This document shows positions 33,260 through 42,340 of a DNA stretch of 64,000 nt, one piece after another. The position numbers were made by a program, and so were the translations under genes. Where the stretch lies: assembly GCA_963797475.1 (NCBI GenBank), contig CAWCPR010000001.1:2666001-2730000 (forward strand), read 5' to 3'. Numbering within the stretch: the first letter of the stretch is position 1; every line of letters begins with the position of its first letter. The notes under the pieces are model-generated. The model did not search any database and was not told the DNA's origin. It saw only the letters and a program-made list of their open reading frames with translations. This DNA comes from CAWCPR01 sp963797475 (lineage in GTDB: Bacteria; Chloroflexota; Anaerolineae; Anaerolineales; UBA4823).

Positions 33260-34297
33260 ATGGCCGATTCTGCCCCGGTTGTTTACATTTTTTATGGGGA
33301 CGATGAGTTTGCTATCTCGCGGGCAATTTCCGACCTGGAGGCCAAGCTGGGCGATGCCAGCACGGCGGTGATGAACTTCACCCGTCTGGATGGGCGCTCG
33401 GCTGGGCTGGAAGACCTGGAGGCGATTGCTGCGGCAATGCCTTTCCTGGCAAAGCGCCGGGTCGTGGTGTTGGAACACCCGCTGGCGCGCCTGAGCGGCC
33501 CTCAACCGCGAAAGAAATTCCTTGAAATTCTTGAGAGGCTGCCGGCGACGACGGCGTTGGTGCTGGCGGAATACAGGCTGTTAGTGGAAGACCGCGAGCG
33601 GCGCAAGGGGATAGATCACTGGCTGGAAAAGTGGGCCGCCAAGCATAAGCAGCGGGTTTACTTGAAGGAATTCAGGCTGCCGAAAGGCGCTGCCATGGGA
33701 CGTTGGATCCAGGAACAGGCCAGAGCGCTTGGGGGCCAATTTACGCCCCAGGCCGCCGCCCTGCTGGCCAGCCTGGTCGCCGATGACCCTCGCCTTGCAA
33801 GCCAGGAAATCGAAAAGCTGCTGGCTTACACAAACTTCCGCCGCCCGGTAGAGCCGGACGATGTGGAAAACCTGACCGCGGATTATGGACAGGGGGACAT
33901 CTTCGCCATGGTGGATGCGCTTGGGAATAAAGACAGCCGCCGGGCGATGAGTATGCTCCAGCTATTACTGGAACAGCAGGAACCTTTTCAAATTTTTGGA
34001 ATGGTTGTGCGCCAGTTTCGCCTGCTGCTTTTGACGCGCGAGATTATCGATAAGGGCGGTGAATCCGGCGGGCAATCCGGTGTGCACACTTCAAGCGCGG
34101 ATATCGCCCGCGCGCTGGGTGTGCATCCATTCGTCGCTGAAAAGATGAGCGCCCAGGCCCGCCGCTTCACCCTGCCGGCGTTGGAAGCCGTTTATCACCG
34201 CCTGCTTGAGATTGACGAAGCGATGAAAACCAGCCAGATGAACGCGGACCTGGCGCTGGATACGTTTGTAGCCGATTTTACGGCGCAGCCGGGCTGA
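33260..34297 (+). CDS. holA: DNA polymerase III subunit delta
   Basis: A 345-residue clamp-loader subunit. The N-terminus VYIFYGDDEFAISRAISDLE is the family's opening (GxDxF/L). It continues with RLDGRSAGLEDLEAIAAAMPF, EHPLARL, the middle RecA-like lid domain and a helical C-terminal collar (GQGDIFAMVDALGNKDSRRA, VRQFRLLLLTREI). It opens the sliding clamp during replication. The 3' end overlaps the opposing gene by about 20 bp. Confidence 0.93.
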   Translation: MADSAPVVYIFYGDDEFAISRAISDLEAKLGDASTAVMNFTRLDGRSAGLEDLEAIAAAMPFLAKRRVVVLEHPLARLSGPQPRKKFLEILERLPATTALVLAEYRLLVEDRERRKGIDHWLEKWAAKHKQRVYLKEFRLPKGAAMGRWIQEQARALGGQFTPQAAALLASLVADDPRLASQEIEKLLAYTNFRRPVEPDDVENLTADYGQGDIFAMVDALGNKDSRRAMSMLQLLLEQQEPFQIFGMVVRQFRLLLLTREIIDKGGESGGQSGVHTSSADIARALGVHPFVAEKMSAQARRFTLPALEAVYHRLLEIDEAMKTSQMNADLALDTFVADFTAQPG

Positions 34298-34592
34298 CCT
34301 CGTTATTGCCGTTCACGCCGATCCAAAAATGGTTCGGCAGGACGGCCCGATTAGGGCGCACTTCGATGCCAGCGCTGGTGACGCTGGGTTTCCTTGCAGG
34401 CAATTTTTCGGCGTCCTTCTCTGCCAGGTTATCCCCGGCTTTAACAGCCGGCGCGGGCAGCATCGATGGATGTACGAAGCACAGTGTGGGGGTCTTGCCG
34501 TATTTGCTGCGATAATAATGTGCAGCCCGCTCAATCTTCACCCCAATGTCGGATTTACTGTCATTATCAAACCACAACATTCCGATATTCAT
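34278..34592 (-). CDS. Conserved-looking hypothetical protein
   Basis: A 104-residue protein starting MNIGMLWFDNDSKSDIGVKI, then ERAAHYYRSKYGKTPTLCFV and ending in a charged tail. GAGGTGAG precedes the ATG. It lies 4 nt downstream of the frameshifted ATPase gene on the same strand, so they probably form an operon behind the GAAC-N4-GTTC boxes. No domain recognised; not membrane-bound. Confidence 0.7.
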   Translation of the reverse strand: MNIGMLWFDNDSKSDIGVKIERAAHYYRSKYGKTPTLCFVHPSMLPAPAVKAGDNLAEKDAEKLPARKPSVTSAGIEVRPNRAVLPNHFWIGVNGNNEVSPAAP

Positions 34593-34596
34593 ATTC

Positions 34597-35495
34597 TCAC
34601 CTCTCACTACAAACCCAAAAGCGGATCCATTCTTCGCCGAAGGGGACACAGAACTGGTACCCACCTGACAGTTCCCCTGCTCCTGAAGCGGCGTCGTTAG
34701 CCAGGTATTCGGCCAGCCTGGGGTCGTTGATTTTCCCGATCAGTCGTGTGCGGAATGCTGAGAGCAGGCGCTCGTCGACGCTTCCGGCGTCTTCCGACGC
34801 CAGCGTTGCCAGGGTCCAAATCCTGGTGCGCGGCCCGTGAACCAGAATGGAATGGAACTGGGAGATGCCATCATCGTCCAGCTCGCTGTTGAAAGATGCC
34901 AGGTCGTCGATCGCCAGGATCAGCGCCGGGCCGCGCACGCTGCCGCGCCGGCGCTGTTCAACTGAATCGGCCAGCGAGTGGACCAGTGCAGGAACGGCAG
35001 CCTCCTCGCCGGGGCCCAGGATTTCCTGGCAGTTCGGGACCTTTGAGAGATCGCTAAACGCCCCCGGGCTGTGGGTGAACAGGCTGATGAGTACCTGCTC
35101 TGGGCCGTTCAAGGCAGCAGCCGAGGCCAGAATGGCGCGCAGCAAGCGCGTTTTCCCGCGCCGGCGTCGGCAGCGATCATCAGGGCGCCGGGGGCAGGGT
35201 TCGCCAGGTCCAGCAGGAAGGGCAGACCATCATCGCAGGCGCCTAAAATGAGTGAATAGGGCGGCAACGGGCCAGCCAACAACAACATGGCTTGCAAGTC
35301 GGGCAATGCTTCCGGATTGATGGCCCCGGTTTCATCCTCTTCGGACGGCGAGCCGCCGTCCGGACCGCCATCCAGTTGACCCGGCAGGCCGGGAGCATTT
35401 TTTTGCGACCTGCGCAGGCGCTGGTTGGACAGGCGAGGTTTCAGCCGCTCTAAAACCTTCAATCCAATCATTAAGCGTTCGTCTGGGGATAACAT
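34597..35495 (-). pseudogene. P-loop ATPase (FtsK/HerA-like), interrupted by a one-base frameshift
   Basis: Two overlapping minus-strand frames join into one protein of about 299 residues. The first (from 35495) ends in GALMIAADAGAGK, the Walker A; the second begins RLLRAILASAAALNGPEQVL. One missing A in the run at 35151-35154 breaks what would read GAGKTRLLRAIL. Downstream is a Walker B-like GPALILAIDDLASFN. The domain resembles FtsK/SpoIIIE or HerA ATPases, by motif only. Two LexA/DinR-type boxes lie about 80-115 bp upstream. It could be a true pseudogene or a homopolymer sequencing error. Confidence 0.75.
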
Positions 35496-35574
35496 GTGAA
35501 CATCCTGTCTTAATTACCCTGGGTAGGCTGGATGAGAACACAGCCTGCACCGGGAATTACCTGATATATAATCT

Positions 35575-35612
35575 AGAACGTTAGTTCTATTTTATATCAG
35601 AACAGATGTTCC
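35575..35612. promoter_or_regulatory. Two GAAC-N4-GTTC boxes (LexA/DinR-type)
   Basis: AGAACGTTAGTTCT (35575-35588) and AGAACAGATGTTCC (35599-35612) each hold GAAC-N4-GTTC, the core of Gram-positive SOS boxes (CGAACRNRYGTTYC); centres are 24 bp apart. On the minus strand a TATAAAAT-like sequence lies between them. They precede the ATPase gene; the plus-strand side holds only the end of the methyltransferase gene. Confidence 0.55.
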
Positions 35613-35635
35613 GTCAATAGGGAATTTTTCAAATC

Positions 35636-36889
35636 TTACCGCAGCCAAAAGCTGAGGCTTTCGATGTGGTAGGTTTGGGGGAAAAGGTCGAGAGGCGTCG
35701 CACGGGCCAGGGAATAGCCGCCGGCAGCCAGGCGGCGGGCATCCCTCCCTAGAGTAGCCGGGTCGCAAGAAACGTAGACCAGCAGCGCTGGTTTCAGCGT
35801 CAGGATCGCATCCAAAGCGCCTCGATCCAGGCCGGCGCGCGGCGGGTCGACCAGGATCACCTCCGGGCTTACATCCAGCGAAGACAGCGCCAACTCCGCC
35901 CGGTCTTCGTAAAGCTCCACATTGTCAAACTCGTCCAGGTTGGCGACGAAATCTTCACAGGCGCTGGGTGAGGCTTCGATCCCGATTAACTGTCCGGCGC
36001 GATTCGCAAGGAAGGCGCTGAACAGGCCGACTCCGCAGTAAACATCCAACAGCACGGTCTGGGGATTGAGCGGGTGAAATTCCGAGATTCCGGCGAGCAG
36101 GTGTTCCACCAGGGTCTCTGCCATCAGGGTGTTCACCTGGAAAAACGAGCCGGCCGAAACGCGAAAGCGGCGGTCAAGGACCTCGAAAATCACATAATCG
36201 CTGCCTGCCAGCACCACGGTTCCCGCTGAGCTGAGATGTACTGCGGAGATCGGCAGATCCTCCACACTGAAGTCCGGCGGCTGCGGGTCGCTGCTCTCCA
36301 AGATGAGCTGCAAGTCGTCGCCTGTGCCCAGGCGCAGGCCAATGCGTTCCAATTCTGGCAGCGCTTCGAATTCCAACTGCGGCCAGACGACGGCTATCGG
36401 CGCTTGCGGCAGGTGGCATTCCTGAATGGCAAACAACTGCCTTGAATTGGCTTTGTAATACCCCATTTGGCCGCTCGGGGTGAGGTGGAACTGCACGTGA
36501 TTGCGGTAGCCATAGGGAGCCGGGCAGGCGACGGTGGCCTCGACAGGAGGGTCGCTCAGCCCGCCAATGCGCATGAGCTGGTCGCGCAAGATCTCTTGTT
36601 TGGCTGCAAGCTGCGCCGGATAGGGCATGTGTTGGTAATGGCAGCCGCCGCACTCTCCAAAGTGCAGGCAGCGCGGCGCGCCGCGCGCCGGGGAGACCTC
36701 CAAAACATCCAACAGCTCGGCTCGAGCGTGACCGCGCTTCTCCTCAACCAGCCGGATGCGCACCTGCTCGCCCGGCAGGGCGAAGGGAACAAACACGGCG
36801 CGCCCATCTGGGAGCCGGCCGATAGCCTCCCCGCCGTATGCAAAACCGGTCAGTCTGATTTCGTAAGTTTGTCCAGGATGTTTTTGCAT
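35636..36889 (-). CDS. rlmD: 23S rRNA (uracil-5-)-methyltransferase, RlmD/TrmA family
   Basis: A 417-residue SAM-dependent RNA methyltransferase. It has an N-terminal TRAM domain (LTGFAYGGEAIGRLPDGRAV), iron-sulfur ligands in CLHFGECGGCHYQHM, the SAM motif LLDVYCGVGLFSAFLANR, VILVDPPRAGLDRGALDAIL and the catalytic Cys in LLVYVSCDPATLGRDARRL. Whether it modifies 23S rRNA (RlmD/RlmCD) or another RNA is not settled by sequence. It is divergent from the lipoprotein gene at 36917. Confidence 0.9.
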   Translation of the reverse strand: MQKHPGQTYEIRLTGFAYGGEAIGRLPDGRAVFVPFALPGEQVRIRLVEEKRGHARAELLDVLEVSPARGAPRCLHFGECGGCHYQHMPYPAQLAAKQEILRDQLMRIGGLSDPPVEATVACPAPYGYRNHVQFHLTPSGQMGYYKANSRQLFAIQECHLPQAPIAVVWPQLEFEALPELERIGLRLGTGDDLQLILESSDPQPPDFSVEDLPISAVHLSSAGTVVLAGSDYVIFEVLDRRFRVSAGSFFQVNTLMAETLVEHLLAGISEFHPLNPQTVLLDVYCGVGLFSAFLANRAGQLIGIEASPSACEDFVANLDEFDNVELYEDRAELALSSLDVSPEVILVDPPRAGLDRGALDAILTLKPALLVYVSCDPATLGRDARRLAAGGYSLARATPLDLFPQTYHIESLSFWLR

Positions 36890-36910
36890 GGCTTTTGATA
36901 CTGCTATAAT
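36882..36910 (+). promoter_or_regulatory. Promoter with TATAAT 6 nt before the start codon
   Basis: TTTTGC (36882-36887), a 17-bp spacer and TATAAT (36905-36910), then 6 nt to the ATG at 36917. Transcription starting at the usual distance would begin at the ATG. The -35 side overlaps the start of the divergent methyltransferase gene. Confidence 0.55.
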
Positions 36911-36916
36911 AATCCC

Positions 36917-38641
36917 ATGCGACGGGCTTTTTATCGTTTTTTGCTGCCTTTATTTCTGCTGCTTCTGGCATGCCGTGCGTTAGTCCCAGTCAGCGGAACG
37001 CCGGCGCCACCTGCCAGTCCACCGGTTCTGACCCTGCCCGCCTTGCCAGGCGCGTCTACACCGGACCCAACACCCGGCAGCGGGAATTCGCAGGGCGGGT
37101 CTTCCCAGGCAGTAGTCCCGCCGTCCGAGTCTCCGCAACCGACCGCTCCGCTTGCCACGGCGCCTGCGCCGGAGACAGCGCTGCGCGTCCTTATCCATCC
37201 GGACGGGTCGCTGTACGCCGGTGACCTGGTCAGCATAGAAGTGCTTGCGCCGCAAGACAACGATTTGAGGGGCTACTCGGTTCAGGTCCAGGTGGACGCT
37301 CCGGACGGCAAATCGCTGGCAGCGGTGGATTTCGGAAATTTTGGTATCGGCGGGCGCCCAGAAGCCACCCTGCTGTGGGCCTGGGATACCTCCGGTTTGC
37401 AAGCGGGCGAGCACAGCCTGACTTTTTCCGTTTTACCCCAGGGGCCTACCTGGACGGAACAGGTAACCCTGCTGCCGGGCGACCAGGTGCCGCCTCCCGA
37501 ACCGCAGGCCAAGTGGGCGCAGGCCAGCAGCCAGTGCTGCATTCTGTACTATATCACCGGCACGGCAGCGGAGCGTGACTTGCAGAAGCTGCTGGAGACG
37601 GCAGACGAACAGGCTACCGATGTCAGCCAGCGCATGGGGGCTAAATTCGGCGATCCTGTTCCCGTGGTCTTGCTGCCGCGCCTGCTGGGTCACGGCGGCT
37701 TCACTTCGAAGGAGATCGAGGTCTCCTACCTGGATCGCAACTACGCCGGCAGCAGCTTCGCCCTGGTGCTGCATCACGAAATGGTGCATCTGCTGGACGG
37801 GCGCCTGGGAGGCGATTTACGCCCGACCATCCTGGTAGAGGGCCTGGCTGTATACTTGACCGGTGGGCATTTCAAGAAAGAGGCGCTTATGCCGCGGGCG
37901 GCTGCCCTTCTGCCGCCCATTGTGGGCTGTGTGTCGGCCTCCTATGCGCCCGGGACCGTTTCATTCAACCTGGCGGGGCCGGTCTGCAGCCTGGATCGCT
38001 ACCTGCCGCTGCGGCCCCTGACCGACAATTTTTATTTCTCTCAGCACGAAATCGGCTACATAGAAGCCGGCTCCCTGGTCGAGTACATGCTAGAGACCTG
38101 GGGCTGGCAAGATTTCTCCGCTTTTTACCGGGATATTCACAGCCGTTCAGGCGAATCGCAGTCCCAGGTTATGGATGCCGCCTTGCAGCAGCACTTCGGC
38201 ATCACGTTTGATGAATTGGAAACCCGCTATATTAAAGCGCTGCGCCAGGAGGAGGTGACCGAGGCGGTCGTGGAGGACGTCCGCCTGACCGTCGCTTTCT
38301 ACAATACGGTCCGCCGCTACCAGCAGATTCTGGACCCATCGGCTTATTTCCTGAATGCCTGGATCCCGGACGCGGACCTCATGCGCCAACGCGGGATTGT
38401 CGCCGACTATCTGCGCCACCCGGATGCCCCGGAGAACGTGGCGATTGAAACCCTGCTGGTTTCGGCAGATGAGAGTTTATTGAATGGCGATTACGAACGA
38501 ATGGATCGCACACTGCAAGCGATCAACGCGATGCTGGATGTGTATTCGCATCCGAACACATTTTTTAACGTTTCTTTCCCGCAACTCAGTTTAAAACAGG
38601 CTTTCCTGGTATCGCCGGGCCGCTCACAGGCCATCCATTAG
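36917..38641 (+). CDS. Zinc metallopeptidase lipoprotein (peptidase MA-like)
   Basis: A 574-residue surface lipoprotein. The signal peptide has lipobox LLLLACRAL, followed by a long Pro/Ser/Thr linker (about residues 25-85), a beta-rich domain, and a helical zinc-peptidase domain with FALVLHHEMVHLLDGRLGGD (HEMVH near 286-290) and LVEGLAVYLTGGHF, whose Glu is the likely third ligand. The fold resembles peptidase-MA families. The substrate is unknown. The message is probably leaderless. Confidence 0.87.
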   Translation: MRRAFYRFLLPLFLLLLACRALVPVSGTPAPPASPPVLTLPALPGASTPDPTPGSGNSQGGSSQAVVPPSESPQPTAPLATAPAPETALRVLIHPDGSLYAGDLVSIEVLAPQDNDLRGYSVQVQVDAPDGKSLAAVDFGNFGIGGRPEATLLWAWDTSGLQAGEHSLTFSVLPQGPTWTEQVTLLPGDQVPPPEPQAKWAQASSQCCILYYITGTAAERDLQKLLETADEQATDVSQRMGAKFGDPVPVVLLPRLLGHGGFTSKEIEVSYLDRNYAGSSFALVLHHEMVHLLDGRLGGDLRPTILVEGLAVYLTGGHFKKEALMPRAAALLPPIVGCVSASYAPGTVSFNLAGPVCSLDRYLPLRPLTDNFYFSQHEIGYIEAGSLVEYMLETWGWQDFSAFYRDIHSRSGESQSQVMDAALQQHFGITFDELETRYIKALRQEEVTEAVVEDVRLTVAFYNTVRRYQQILDPSAYFLNAWIPDADLMRQRGIVADYLRHPDAPENVAIETLLVSADESLLNGDYERMDRTLQAINAMLDVYSHPNTFFNVSFPQLSLKQAFLVSPGRSQAIH

Positions 38642-38656
38642 AGGCGCTTGAGGAGC

Positions 38657-39343
38657 TCAAGAGCAAGGGAAAATGCCGTTGAACGGGGGCGTGCAATACA
38701 AGTTGAAGTAATCAAAAGCGAAAGCACCTACGACCACAATACATAGCAGGATCACCAGGCAGCCACAGCCGACATACAGCCAGGTGCGGGATCTGCGCGG
38801 CTCTTCTTCAGGCATCTCGTAAGCCGGGCCGGGAGGGACGGCGCCGCTGTACGCCGGTTGAAGCGGGGGTCCTACCGGCGGCGCAACCGGCGGCTGTGGT
38901 CGGGGCTGGGGTGGAGGGGTATAGGTCTGGCGTGGGGGTGGGGCGGCTGCGAACGGGGGCGGCGCAACCGGCGAGGGTTCGACCGGCGGCATGCTCGGTA
39001 TTCCGGAGGAGGCCACCATGGTGGCGTCTGCGTCATACTGCGGGGCTTCGAATCCCAGGCTGATGTTCTCACCCAGCAAGATCAGTTCTCCGAGTCGCAG
39101 CAGGTGCGGTCCCATCAAGCGCTGCCCGTCGACAAAAGTTCCGTTGGTGGATCCGGTATCTTCGATTACAAATCCCCCTGCCTGAGCCAGCAGACGGGCG
39201 TGGTGGCGAGAAATTTCCGGGTCGTTGATGACGATATCGTTGGTAATATCCCGGCCGATCGTCAGCTCGTTCTTATCCAATTCAAAGGTCTTGCCTGGAT
39301 TGGGGCCGGAGCGCATGACCAACTGAAAGGTTTGTGGAGCCAT
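38657..39343 (-). CDS. FHA-domain membrane-anchored protein
   Basis: A 228-residue protein. The N-terminal FHA domain (about residues 8-95) has LTIGRDITNDIVINDPEISR, HHARLL and TGSTNGTFVDGQRL, the phosphothreonine-binding signature. A Pro-rich linker (about 115-175) leads to a C-terminal membrane segment (WLYVGCGCLVILLCIVVVG). It probably docks Ser/Thr-phosphorylated partners at the membrane. GGAGG precedes the ATG. No Ser/Thr kinase gene is in the window. Confidence 0.92.
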   Translation of the reverse strand: MAPQTFQLVMRSGPNPGKTFELDKNELTIGRDITNDIVINDPEISRHHARLLAQAGGFVIEDTGSTNGTFVDGQRLMGPHLLRLGELILLGENISLGFEAPQYDADATMVASSGIPSMPPVEPSPVAPPPFAAAPPPRQTYTPPPQPRPQPPVAPPVGPPLQPAYSGAVPPGPAYEMPEEEPRRSRTWLYVGCGCLVILLCIVVVGAFAFDYFNLYCTPPFNGIFPCS

Positions 39344-39446
39344 TTCTTCATCCTCCTGGTGAACTCTTCCGTGTCAGTGTGTGGACGCCAATGCTGGCGC
39401 AAACCAGCATTGCCCCCGCATTCGAAAGCTCCCGTAAGATGTACTG

Positions 39447-39475
39447 ATTTTAGCAGATCGTGCCCACAAGCGCAA
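39447..39475 (-). promoter_or_regulatory. Promoter of the FHA gene
   Basis: On the minus strand TTGCGC (39470-39475), a 17-bp spacer and TAAAAT (39447-39452). This gives a leader of about 100 nt. Confidence 0.55.
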
Positions 39476-39534
39476 TGTTTACTGAAATAATAACCCGGTC
39501 CAGGCTAACCGGGTTGCAAGAATCGAGCCAGCGT

Positions 39535-41397
39535 TTATGGGCCTGGCGCGAGGCGTTTCACCTGCGGCAGGAACAGGCTCAGGAGCACCTGCAGGCGCAG
39601 CGGCAGGTTGACCAGGGATTCGTCGGGATCGTCGCTGGAGATCTCCAGGCTTGCCGTATACTCGCCCGTAGCGGAAGGCGCCTGTAAGGTCAGGGTGAGG
39701 GGCTGGCTGGAGTACGGAGCCACCTCTCCGGCCTGGGAGGAGACCTGCAGCCAGGGCGGTAAAGGAGCCCCTGCAAGGGACCAGTTCAGGGGCAGGTCGC
39801 CGGCGTTTTCCAGGTTGATGCTTGCCTGGGACTGCTCGCCCGGGGTGAGGCTCAGGTTGAGGGCCTCCGGTATCACGGCGATATCCGCCGCCGGCGCCAC
39901 CTGGAGCGTACCCGATACTGCGACCGTCCCCGCGCAGTTGCTGGCGGTCATCACCAGCGGGTAATCTCCAGCGTGGGCGTAGACATGCTCGACGTCCTGG
40001 CCGTTGGCAGACCCCCCATCGCCGAAATCCCAGGTGAAGCCCACTGGCAAGGTGCTGCCCTGCGCCGTTGTGACGCTGAAATTGACGGCGCCCCCGGTGA
40101 ATGGCAGCGCCGGGCTGAAAGAGAAATCCGCGGACTGGATGGCCTTGCATTTCAACATCAGGAAGTTCTGGCTGGCCTGCTCGCCGCCTGCCATATTGAA
40201 CCCGTCCATCTGGTTGGGGAGGTAACTTGGCGCACTGACGCTCAGGGCGTAATTGCCGGCTGGCAGTGGCAGGCTGTAGCTCCCGTCCGCCTGGCTGGCC
40301 GCCGACCAGGCCAGCCTGGGGCTCAGCCGGGCCGTTAACTCTGCTCCAGGCAGCGGGTCGCCGGTCTCCTGGTCGAGGATGGCGCCGCTCAGCGAGCCCT
40401 GCTGCAGCCCACCCAGGTGGGCGAACGTGCCGACCGCCGCCTGGGTGAAGCGGGTAAAGAAATCCAGGTCGAGCGTCGCCAGGCGGTCATTCACCGTGTG
40501 GTAGAAAGGCGTGAAGTCAGCCTCATCTTCGATTGCCAGCAGGGCTGGGTAGCCGAAGCGCCAGAAGGAGGCGTGGTCGCTGCGCCCCATGCCGTCCACC
40601 AGGATCTGGGGCAGCAGGTCGATGCCGTAGGCGCTCACCGTTTCGGTAAAAAGACCGGCGATGGCCTGGTCGCCTGGCTCGCCGGCCCGGATATGCAGGT
40701 GCAGGATTGGAAATTTGTCCGAGTTATAAGCGATCATATCCAGGTTCAAGTCGCCGCTCACCTGTTGGCCCTGTTTGAAAATCCCCTGGACATATGCGCC
40801 GCTGCCCAGCAGCCCCTGCTCTTCGCCGGTGAACAGGGCGTAGCGCAGCGTGCAATCGAAGCGGTACTGGCTGAGGATGTCGGCCGCCGCCAGCACGCCG
40901 CTGGAGCCGCTGGCGTTGTCGTCCGCGCCGGGGGCGTCCACCAAGGGCGGGATGTCATCCAGGTGGGCCGTTATGAAATACAGGCAGCCAGACTGCCCCT
41001 GCCCGGGCTGTTCGGCGATGACGTCCGGGTTGGTTGTATCGCTCCAATACACGTATTGGACCGCTAAACCCAGTTTTTGGAAGTGTTCGTACACGAACCG
41101 GGTGGCTTGTTGAATCGGTTCACCGCTGTAAGTGCTGCGCCGCGAGATGGTGTAGGCCGAGCCGCCGATAGTCACCGGCCACTCGCCGCTCAGGCTGCCG
41201 GTATACGAGTAAAGGCTGGAGGCCTGCACCTGGGAGATCATCTCCTGGATGAAAGGATCGGGCTGCACGCTCGCCATGCGGACCGGCTGCGCCGGGTTAC
41301 CGCGCGCGGCTGCGAGAGAAAACCCTGAGAATCCTAATCCGAGTAGGATGGATAATATGCCAAGGGAGCGGCGGAGCAGGATGGGTCTGGACTTCAT
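39535..41397 (-). CDS. Secreted M28-family metallopeptidase with carboxypeptidase-regulatory-like and PKD domains
   Basis: A 620-residue exported protein with an N-terminal signal (LGILSILLGLGFSGFSLAAA). The M28 domain (about 60-310) has YFITAHLDDIPPLVDAPGAD, DDNASGSSGV, FTGEEQGLLGSGAYV and a His in FYHTVNDRLATL, giving the two-zinc ligand set. Next come a carboxypeptidase-regulatory-like domain (about 335-400), a PKD domain (WDFGDGGSANGQDVEHVYAH) and an Ig-like C-terminal domain. It is likely an extracellular aminopeptidase. The stop overlaps the lipB start side by 4 bp. Confidence 0.92.
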   Translation of the reverse strand: MKSRPILLRRSLGILSILLGLGFSGFSLAAARGNPAQPVRMASVQPDPFIQEMISQVQASSLYSYTGSLSGEWPVTIGGSAYTISRRSTYSGEPIQQATRFVYEHFQKLGLAVQYVYWSDTTNPDVIAEQPGQGQSGCLYFITAHLDDIPPLVDAPGADDNASGSSGVLAAADILSQYRFDCTLRYALFTGEEQGLLGSGAYVQGIFKQGQQVSGDLNLDMIAYNSDKFPILHLHIRAGEPGDQAIAGLFTETVSAYGIDLLPQILVDGMGRSDHASFWRFGYPALLAIEDEADFTPFYHTVNDRLATLDLDFFTRFTQAAVGTFAHLGGLQQGSLSGAILDQETGDPLPGAELTARLSPRLAWSAASQADGSYSLPLPAGNYALSVSAPSYLPNQMDGFNMAGGEQASQNFLMLKCKAIQSADFSFSPALPFTGGAVNFSVTTAQGSTLPVGFTWDFGDGGSANGQDVEHVYAHAGDYPLVMTASNCAGTVAVSGTLQVAPAADIAVIPEALNLSLTPGEQSQASINLENAGDLPLNWSLAGAPLPPWLQVSSQAGEVAPYSSQPLTLTLQAPSATGEYTASLEISSDDPDESLVNLPLRLQVLLSLFLPQVKRLAPGP

Positions 41398-42191
41398 GAG
41401 GCCGGCTGCTGGTCTCGCATCTCGGTCAGTTTAGCCTCAACCATGCGATAGCCAAACACCTGGCCGAAAGCGCTCACGACTGCGTTACGCACGAGCTGCA
41501 TAGCCGGCGGCGGGTCGATCAGTTCCGCCAGGCTGGCAACCGGGTGATCCTTCAGCCCGCAGCCGACGATCCCCCCCCAGAAATCCATATCCGGGTTCAC
41601 GTTTAAGGCGAACCCGTGGCGCGAAACGCCGTGTACGTCCACTTTCACGCCGATCGCGGCAATTTTGGCCGGAGGGCTGCGCCGCTCGGGCGAGCAGTCA
41701 CTGCAGCGCGAGACCGCATCCGGCTGCACCCAAACGCCGGTCAGGCCATTAATTTGCCCGCTTGCCACCCCCAGGTGCATCAGGGCGGCGATCAGCATCT
41801 CCTCCAGCCTGCGCACATAGCCGACGTAATCAGCCTGCGGCAGGTGCGGCTTTTTTGCCTCGCCGCCGGCCCCGCCAGCGACCCACAGGCCGCCTGGCGC
41901 CAGGGGCAGCAGTGGGTAGCCTACCAACTGGCCAGGACCATGGTAGGTCACGTCGCCGCCGCGATCCACCCAATGCACGCTGACGCCGCGGCGCTGCAAT
42001 TCGGCTTCATCCCACAGCAGGTTATCGCTGTGCCCGCTGCGCCCAAAGGTGTAGGTAGAGGGGTGCTCCAGCAGGAGCAGTGTAGGCCGGCGCTCGCCCG
42101 AGGCGATTTCCAGCGCCAGGCGCTCTTGCAGCTTCCAGGCAGCGTCGTATGGCATCACTCCCAGCCAGTGAACAACACAAATCTTGTCCAT
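41394..42191 (-). CDS. lipB: Octanoyltransferase
   Basis: A 265-residue enzyme that moves octanoyl groups from acyl carrier protein to lipoate-dependent enzymes. It has EHPSTYTFGRSGHSDNLL, the signature DRGGDVTYHGPGQLVGYPLL, the catalytic Lys in KIAAIGVKVDVHGVSRHGFA and the acyl-accepting Cys in GIVGCGLKDHPVAS. Extra residues lie at about 98-112 (GGAGGEAKK) and 155-175 (SRCSDCSPERR) compared with typical LipB. No lipA is in the window. Confidence 0.94.
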   Translation of the reverse strand: MDKICVVHWLGVMPYDAAWKLQERLALEIASGERRPTLLLLEHPSTYTFGRSGHSDNLLWDEAELQRRGVSVHWVDRGGDVTYHGPGQLVGYPLLPLAPGGLWVAGGAGGEAKKPHLPQADYVGYVRRLEEMLIAALMHLGVASGQINGLTGVWVQPDAVSRCSDCSPERRSPPAKIAAIGVKVDVHGVSRHGFALNVNPDMDFWGGIVGCGLKDHPVASLAELIDPPPAMQLVRNAVVSAFGQVFGYRMVEAKLTEMRDQQPAS

Positions 42192-42250
42192 ATTTCTTAG
42201 TATATCACCGGCAGGAGACTATCGTTTGTCTCAAAAAAAGGAAATCGTGG

Positions 42251-42340
42251 ACTACAGCCGGCCGCCGCGCGTTGCGTCAAAGGTACCGACCCTCACGGGC
42301 TGCCTGAATCTGGTTTTCCTGCGCTGAGGCTGGCTGTAGT
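42251..42340. repeat. Long inverted repeat between lipB and the hydrolase gene
   Basis: ACTACAGCCGGCCG (42251-42264) and AGGCTGGCTGTAGT (42327-42340) pair at 12 of 14 positions, enclosing 62 nt. It occupies most of the gap after the hydrolase stop. It could be a terminator-like structure or a small structured RNA; no promoter was seen. Confidence 0.4.
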
